From: Pokkaliibacter sp046614695
Lineage (GTDB): Bacteria > Pseudomonadota > Gammaproteobacteria > Pseudomonadales > Balneatricaceae
NCBI RefSeq assembly: GCF_046614695.1
Contig: NZ_JBKKHQ010000016.1
Span: 62,001 to 126,000, forward strand
Length of the DNA stretch: 64,000 bases
Direction of reading: 5' to 3'
Part shown: piece after piece, positions 60,138 through 64,000 of the stretch
Layout: every line of letters begins with the position of its first letter
Numbering within the stretch: the first letter of the stretch is position 1
Translations under genes and position numbers: made by a program
Notes under the pieces: model-generated
What the model was told of the DNA's origin: nothing
Database searches by the model: none
Seen by the model: only the letters and a program-made list of their open reading frames with translations

Positions 60138-60986
60138 ATGGCAACCTATCAGGAACTGGAGCTCGAAGCTCAAACCGCCTGTGATCAGGTGCGTAATTCC
60201 CCGCAGGGACGACGCAAGTTACGGGTCGATTTTTATCAGCGTTTTGGTAATCCGGGGCACGGATTACTGAACTACGGTGACTCAGAAATCGCCTTTCTGG
60301 ACTGGGAGATTCGCCGCGGTGTGCTGAACCCGATTCCGGCGACGCTGGGACAGCAGGCGGGCAGCCACTGGTGGCGTGATGTGAACCTGAGGTTTATCTA
60401 TTTCTCCGAGCTGGCGGGGCTCATGTACGCCGAAGAGGTGCAGTACCCCGCTGCGCCTGCACCCGTGCAGGCCTGGCTGCATTTTCTGCACTGCCCGAGC
60501 AGTGAGTCCTGGTATCGGGCGCACAATACCTCCATTCTTGCGGGCTTCGAGGAATATCGTGAGCTGGCGTTCGAAGAAAATGCAATCGAGCAGAAGTTCC
60601 TCAACATCATTCTCTATCGCCTGATGTTTGCTCAGGCACTGGTTAACGGTGCCACGGTCTTTGGTGATTTGGGCAAACTGGTGGCCAATCCGCAGGGGCT
60701 GGCGGTGGATCTGCTGGTGCATATCGAGGACTTTTATCCCTGTCATTATCCTCTTACCCTGAGTGACCTGCCCAAAATCGAAGGTATTGGCCTGACCGTG
60801 GAGGCGCTGGAAGTCCGGGTGATGGACAGCATCATCATTCTGCCGCACCTGACGCAGCTGTATACCGCCGCCGCAGGCTGGAATGCCGCACCCTGGCTGC
60901 TGCAGTATCAGAAACACGGCAAGCCGGTTTATCCACACCTCAACAGCATTCCTTCGCCGGGGCAAAAGGTGCCTGAGCCTGCCTGA
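60138..60986 (+). CDS. Unknown 282-residue protein
   Basis: I do not recognise this protein. It is soluble, rich in Leu and aromatic residues and mostly helical, without signal peptide (MATYQELELEAQTACDQVRN). Recognisable features are an early LLNYGDSEIAFLDWEIRRGV, a Trp-rich GSHWWRDVNLRFIYFSELAG, and HIEDFYPCHYPLTLSDLP. The ATG has CAGGAG upstream. It converges on the FAD oxidoreductase gene across a shared terminator. The Hrp-like box 421 bp upstream makes it a possible further member of the type III regulon, but a metabolic partnership with the oxidoreductase is equally possible. Confidence 0.65.
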   Translation: MATYQELELEAQTACDQVRNSPQGRRKLRVDFYQRFGNPGHGLLNYGDSEIAFLDWEIRRGVLNPIPATLGQQAGSHWWRDVNLRFIYFSELAGLMYAEEVQYPAAPAPVQAWLHFLHCPSSESWYRAHNTSILAGFEEYRELAFEENAIEQKFLNIILYRLMFAQALVNGATVFGDLGKLVANPQGLAVDLLVHIEDFYPCHYPLTLSDLPKIEGIGLTVEALEVRVMDSIIILPHLTQLYTAAAGWNAAPWLLQYQKHGKPVYPHLNSIPSPGQKVPEPA

Positions 60987-61048
60987 TGCTTTTCCGTGAA
61001 CAGGAAAACCTGGTTCTGCGAGATGTTCAGGCAGCGTTGGCGGAATAA

Positions 61049-61076
61049 AAAAAGCGGAGGCTAACCTCCGCTTTTT
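61049..61076. terminator. Bidirectional terminator
   Basis: Stem AAAAAGCGGAGG / CCTCCGCTTTTT with a four-base loop, between convergent genes. Confidence 0.92.
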
Positions 61077-61100
61077 AGTGCTTCCATGGAAGTGCAGCGA

Positions 61101-63317
61101 CTAGCGTGGCCGCTTGCCAAGGTCACTGGCTTTGGTTGGTGGTGTGTCCTGATAGAGATGATCCTCACCGGGAATGATCTCGTCATGGCCAATAATGGCC
61201 CGCGCCGTTTGCAAGCCGGACCAGGTCGCCGATTCCACACAGCCCATGTTAAAGCCGTTATCAATCCAGTCGCCGGTCAGGTAGAGGTTGCTGATGCCTG
61301 AGCCGTTCGTCGTTAGTCGATAACGGGAGGTGTCAGCAACGGACTGCACGTAACGCTCGGAAGGGTCGATATTGGCGCGTGCATATTGGGCATCAAAGCG
61401 TGCTTCGCCGATCTGGGAGGGTGGGGCGATCAGCACGCTCCAGTCAAACTGGCCGTCGGTTACTGCCTTTGTCCACAGATCCCCCAGACTGGTATTCATC
61501 ATGTGAATCATGTCTGTCGTCACTTTGAGCTTCTGGCTGTCCGGGTAGGACGGGTCAGGTGCAGGCGGTGCCGCATCCGGGTGAAAGACGCCGCAGAAAT
61601 AGCTGATGTCTTTAGGCGTATTTTCCACAGGCCAGTTTTCTACGGCATCGAGATAACTGACATCCGCCCAGGAATCCATCGCCTGCACATCAAAGCCCAG
61701 CAGTTCCGGCGCATCGTCTTTGCTGCTCTCGCCAATCCAGCCGAGGGCCTCGATATCCTTGTTCATCCACAGTTGTACCGCCTGGGTTGCCACCGTCTGA
61801 ATCTGCTGCGTCATGGTGGCAAAGGCGGGGGACAGGGTCATGAGTGTGGGGCAAAGGGCGGGCAGGGAAGCCACCGAAATGCCAAGGATCACCTCATCAA
61901 AATCCTCACCCTGACGAAGCGTGATTTCAGGCTCCTTATAAAGCTCCGGCCAGTTGCTCCAGGTCGATTCCAGATTGATGTGATTGGCCTTTAACAGCTC
62001 AGCCACTGTGGGGTCGAGCTGTTCATACAGGGGCTCCGAGGGCCAGCAGGGTAAATTCTTGACCGCAAACAGCGGGTCATAGTCGCTAAGACCCTCACGC
62101 AGCGGTACCTGTTGCACCAGATGAATAGCACTTAGGGCAGGGCCATCGCTTTGCTGGGTGGCGACGATTTCCGTGACGCGGTGAAAGAAGCGGAACTTCA
62201 CACCGCGGCGTTTGAGCAGTTCGTAGTAGGGTGCGAAAACGACATCGCCCATACCCGCATTCATGCGCCAGACGAAGGCTTCCTTCGCGCAGGTAACAGC
62301 CATCAGGCCTGCGCGCAAGACTGTTCCGGTCTCAACATTGGGTTTCTCAATATCACCCTCTTGATAAGCGAAAATTCCCCCATACAAGGATGCAAGAAGC
62401 GGCCCGTCTAGCGTATCCTTGGACGCTCCATGGGTTTTTAACCAATCGATCAGGTTAAGATGATTGACGCTGTCAAAGCCGCGCCGATAGATCTGGTCGC
62501 TGAGGAATCCGATGACGGCGGTCAGGCCAAAGTCCAGTAGCAGCCAAAGTCGTTCAATACGCAGGCTGAGTTGGCGTGCCGCCAGCGTGAACTCATTAAT
62601 GTGTTTGCGCAGGCTGACCAGCCAGTCGATCAGGTGCTGATAGGGCTCTTCGCTGTCATCGCCCTCGGTGGAGGCGGAGTGAGCAGTGGAATGCAGGCTT
62701 TGTTTGGCCGCTCGCAGCTCCTCTTTCCAGTGGTTGATGCGGGCGATATCGAGAAGGGTCAGCTCGGCTTTACCGATGAGCCGACGCCAGAGGCTGGGTG
62801 GTTCATCTTCTTGCTCTGAGGTGTCGGGTTCCAGGTGGGACAAAAGCCAGTCGAGAAAAGCATCGACGGCGCTCATCACCGGCAGCGGGTTCCAGCCTTC
62901 TCCGACCTTGCCGGGCCAGGCGGGCGGATCAAGCGCCCAGGCATGCCACTGGCGGTGATACTGCTGGGCAAAGGCGGTGCCGTGGTGAGGATGAAAAGCC
63001 TCTTCCAGGCTTCGAATCGGACAGTCCTGCGGGCGGTCGAGTTCGTCGTAGCATGCCCGTAAACCGGCAAAAGCGTTGTAGTAAAAACCAAACCAGACAT
63101 GAATGCCGTGCTCTTCAATACGGTCGTAAAGGTCGCGATTACGACCGCTGGCACCCTTGCCGCCCAGGCGCCAGCCCATTTGATAGAGCGTGATATCGTA
63201 GCGATGTTGCCAATCAGGTTCTGATGTGAGCCTGAATGCCGTGGTGATGGCTGAGACGCCGCCGCCAAGGATGACGAGCCGACGCGGGGAACCGGGTGCT
63301 GCTGTTGTTGCACTCAT
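61101..63317 (-). CDS. Large FAD/NAD(P)-binding oxidoreductase, phytoene desaturase/amine oxidase type
   Basis: A 738-residue flavoprotein. The dinucleotide fold LVILGGGVSAITTAFRLTSE is followed by YQMGWRLGGKGASGRN and EHGIHVWFGFYYNAFAGLRA, the pattern of the carotenoid-desaturase and hydroxysqualene-dehydroxylase branch of the amine oxidase superfamily. The FAD-closing segment is near the C-terminus (NLYLTGDWIDNGFNMGCVES). A middle insertion of about 200 residues (190-390) makes it longer than usual. The ATG at 63317 has GAGGAG upstream. Substrate unknown; there are no carotenoid or hopanoid genes nearby. It is divergent from the kinase gene. Confidence 0.82.
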   Translation of the reverse strand: MSATTAAPGSPRRLVILGGGVSAITTAFRLTSEPDWQHRYDITLYQMGWRLGGKGASGRNRDLYDRIEEHGIHVWFGFYYNAFAGLRACYDELDRPQDCPIRSLEEAFHPHHGTAFAQQYHRQWHAWALDPPAWPGKVGEGWNPLPVMSAVDAFLDWLLSHLEPDTSEQEDEPPSLWRRLIGKAELTLLDIARINHWKEELRAAKQSLHSTAHSASTEGDDSEEPYQHLIDWLVSLRKHINEFTLAARQLSLRIERLWLLLDFGLTAVIGFLSDQIYRRGFDSVNHLNLIDWLKTHGASKDTLDGPLLASLYGGIFAYQEGDIEKPNVETGTVLRAGLMAVTCAKEAFVWRMNAGMGDVVFAPYYELLKRRGVKFRFFHRVTEIVATQQSDGPALSAIHLVQQVPLREGLSDYDPLFAVKNLPCWPSEPLYEQLDPTVAELLKANHINLESTWSNWPELYKEPEITLRQGEDFDEVILGISVASLPALCPTLMTLSPAFATMTQQIQTVATQAVQLWMNKDIEALGWIGESSKDDAPELLGFDVQAMDSWADVSYLDAVENWPVENTPKDISYFCGVFHPDAAPPAPDPSYPDSQKLKVTTDMIHMMNTSLGDLWTKAVTDGQFDWSVLIAPPSQIGEARFDAQYARANIDPSERYVQSVADTSRYRLTTNGSGISNLYLTGDWIDNGFNMGCVESATWSGLQTARAIIGHDEIIPGEDHLYQDTPPTKASDLGKRPR

Positions 63318-63441
63318 GCATAACTCCTCACGCAAAAGGCTGACCTGCAGGATAGGGGTCATAAACGAACAGTCAGGAATTGATCCCGAATCAATTACCT
63401 CAATGATCACCGATACGCGAATTCTGGGAATATAGCAAACG

Positions 63442-64000
63442 ATGTTAGTCGCACTGCCTGGTTATGATGTCGAGGCTCTGATTTTCGAGGGAAGCCACTC
63501 TCTGATCTATCGGGGCCGCTCACGCACGACCGGCGAGGCTGTTGTTCTGAAGGTACTGCGTGAGAGCTATCCCAGTATCGAGCAGCTGAATAACTTCCGC
63601 CGTGAGTACGCCTTGCTGCAGCGTTTGCAAAGTCTGCGCGCGACCGTTCCCGTTATTGAGTTGATTGGTTTCGAGAATTCGCTGGTACTGGTGATGGAAG
63701 CCAGTCCCGGCGAACCCCTGAGTGATCTGATTGCCCGCGAGCGGCTGGATCTGGATACCGCCCTGACGCTGGCCATTGCGATGGCCGATGCGCTGGGAGA
63801 GATTCATCAGCATCAGGTGACCCATAACGATATCAACCCTCGCAACGTTCTCTGGCATGCGCCGACCCGGCGTTTGTACCTGATCGATTTTGGCATTGCC
63901 TCGGAGCTGCCGGTCACTCTGAGTAAGGCACTGCCTCCTGCGCGCATTGAAGGCTCACTGGCTTACATGGCGCCGGAGCAAACCGGGCGAATGAACCGCG
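63442..64000 (+). CDS. Ser/Thr protein kinase, N-terminal part (runs off the right edge)
   Basis: An open frame of 186 codons continuing past the window. It starts directly with a kinase domain: GSHSLIYRGRSRTTG, Lys37 in VVLKVLRE, catalytic HNDINPRNVLW (Asp130, Asn135), Asp149 in LIDFGIA and MAPEQTGRMNR. The HND loop and EQTGRMNR resemble the N-terminal kinase of very large hybrid proteins that continue with an AAA-type ATPase, GAF and histidine kinase modules. That larger architecture cannot be confirmed here. Confidence 0.85.
   Translation, partial: MLVALPGYDVEALIFEGSHSLIYRGRSRTTGEAVVLKVLRESYPSIEQLNNFRREYALLQRLQSLRATVPVIELIGFENSLVLVMEASPGEPLSDLIARERLDLDTALTLAIAMADALGEIHQHQVTHNDINPRNVLWHAPTRRLYLIDFGIASELPVTLSKALPPARIEGSLAYMAPEQTGRMNR

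Noticed and set aside
59813..60184. A 123-codon open frame after the box at 59689
   Set aside because: It runs into the 282-residue gene in a different frame and its sequence has no recognisable protein character.

Overview
The window looks like chromosomal DNA of a free-living or host-associated gammaproteobacterium of the Oceanospirillales/Pseudomonadales type. The housekeeping genes (Fe superoxide dismutase, thioredoxin reductase, FkpA-type isomerase, ABC-F YheS, TrkH, quinoprotein glucose dehydrogenase, QorB/QorR, GlsB) resemble that group, the DNA is moderately GC-rich, and the accessory genes include parts of a Hrp-type type III secretion (T3S) regulon and a type VI amidase/immunity pair. 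The species cannot be fixed from the sequence.

Layout. 1-6.2 kb: end of an EAL protein, a chemotaxis receptor, and a LysR regulator divergent from the formaldehyde detoxification pair frmA-fghA. 6.5-19 kb: core genes (UPF0114 membrane protein, LRR-kinase, GDPD, WD40-like lipoprotein, fkpA, yheS, EamA exporter, AraC regulator, sodB, trxB). 19-23.5 kb: a probable sulfide-oxidation operon (persulfide dioxygenase-like Blh, a phosphatase-sulfide:quinone reductase fusion, SulP permease), followed by tRNA-Arg(CCG). 24-31 kb: AtoE-like transporter, a trypsin-like protease, and a 996-residue protein with a type III-like N-terminus and a hidden PLP-enzyme-like domain. 31-46 kb: gcd, LysR/LysE, qorB/qorR, glsB, an AT-rich tae4-tai4 islet beside a duplicated glsB 3' end, trkH, GST, a RelA/SpoT-like protein, an orphan DctD-like regulator and CorA.

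46.6-61 kb is the most unusual part. Seven paralogous proteins of about 300-400 residues lie on one strand, interleaved with four CesT-like secretion chaperones and two further secreted-type proteins. All seven keep Cys, His and Asp in the same order, with His and Asp exactly 20 residues apart, as in papain/transglutaminase-like enzymes. Six sites resembling the HrpL box (GGAACY, 15-16 bases, YSACNNA-like) precede the transcription units here and the 996-residue gene at 28-31 kb. I infer a multi-copy effector-chaperone array controlled by an HrpL-like ECF sigma factor. The secretion apparatus and the sigma factor are not in the window.

The right end holds a 282-residue unknown protein, a large FAD-dependent oxidoreductase and the start of a Ser/Thr kinase that runs off the edge.
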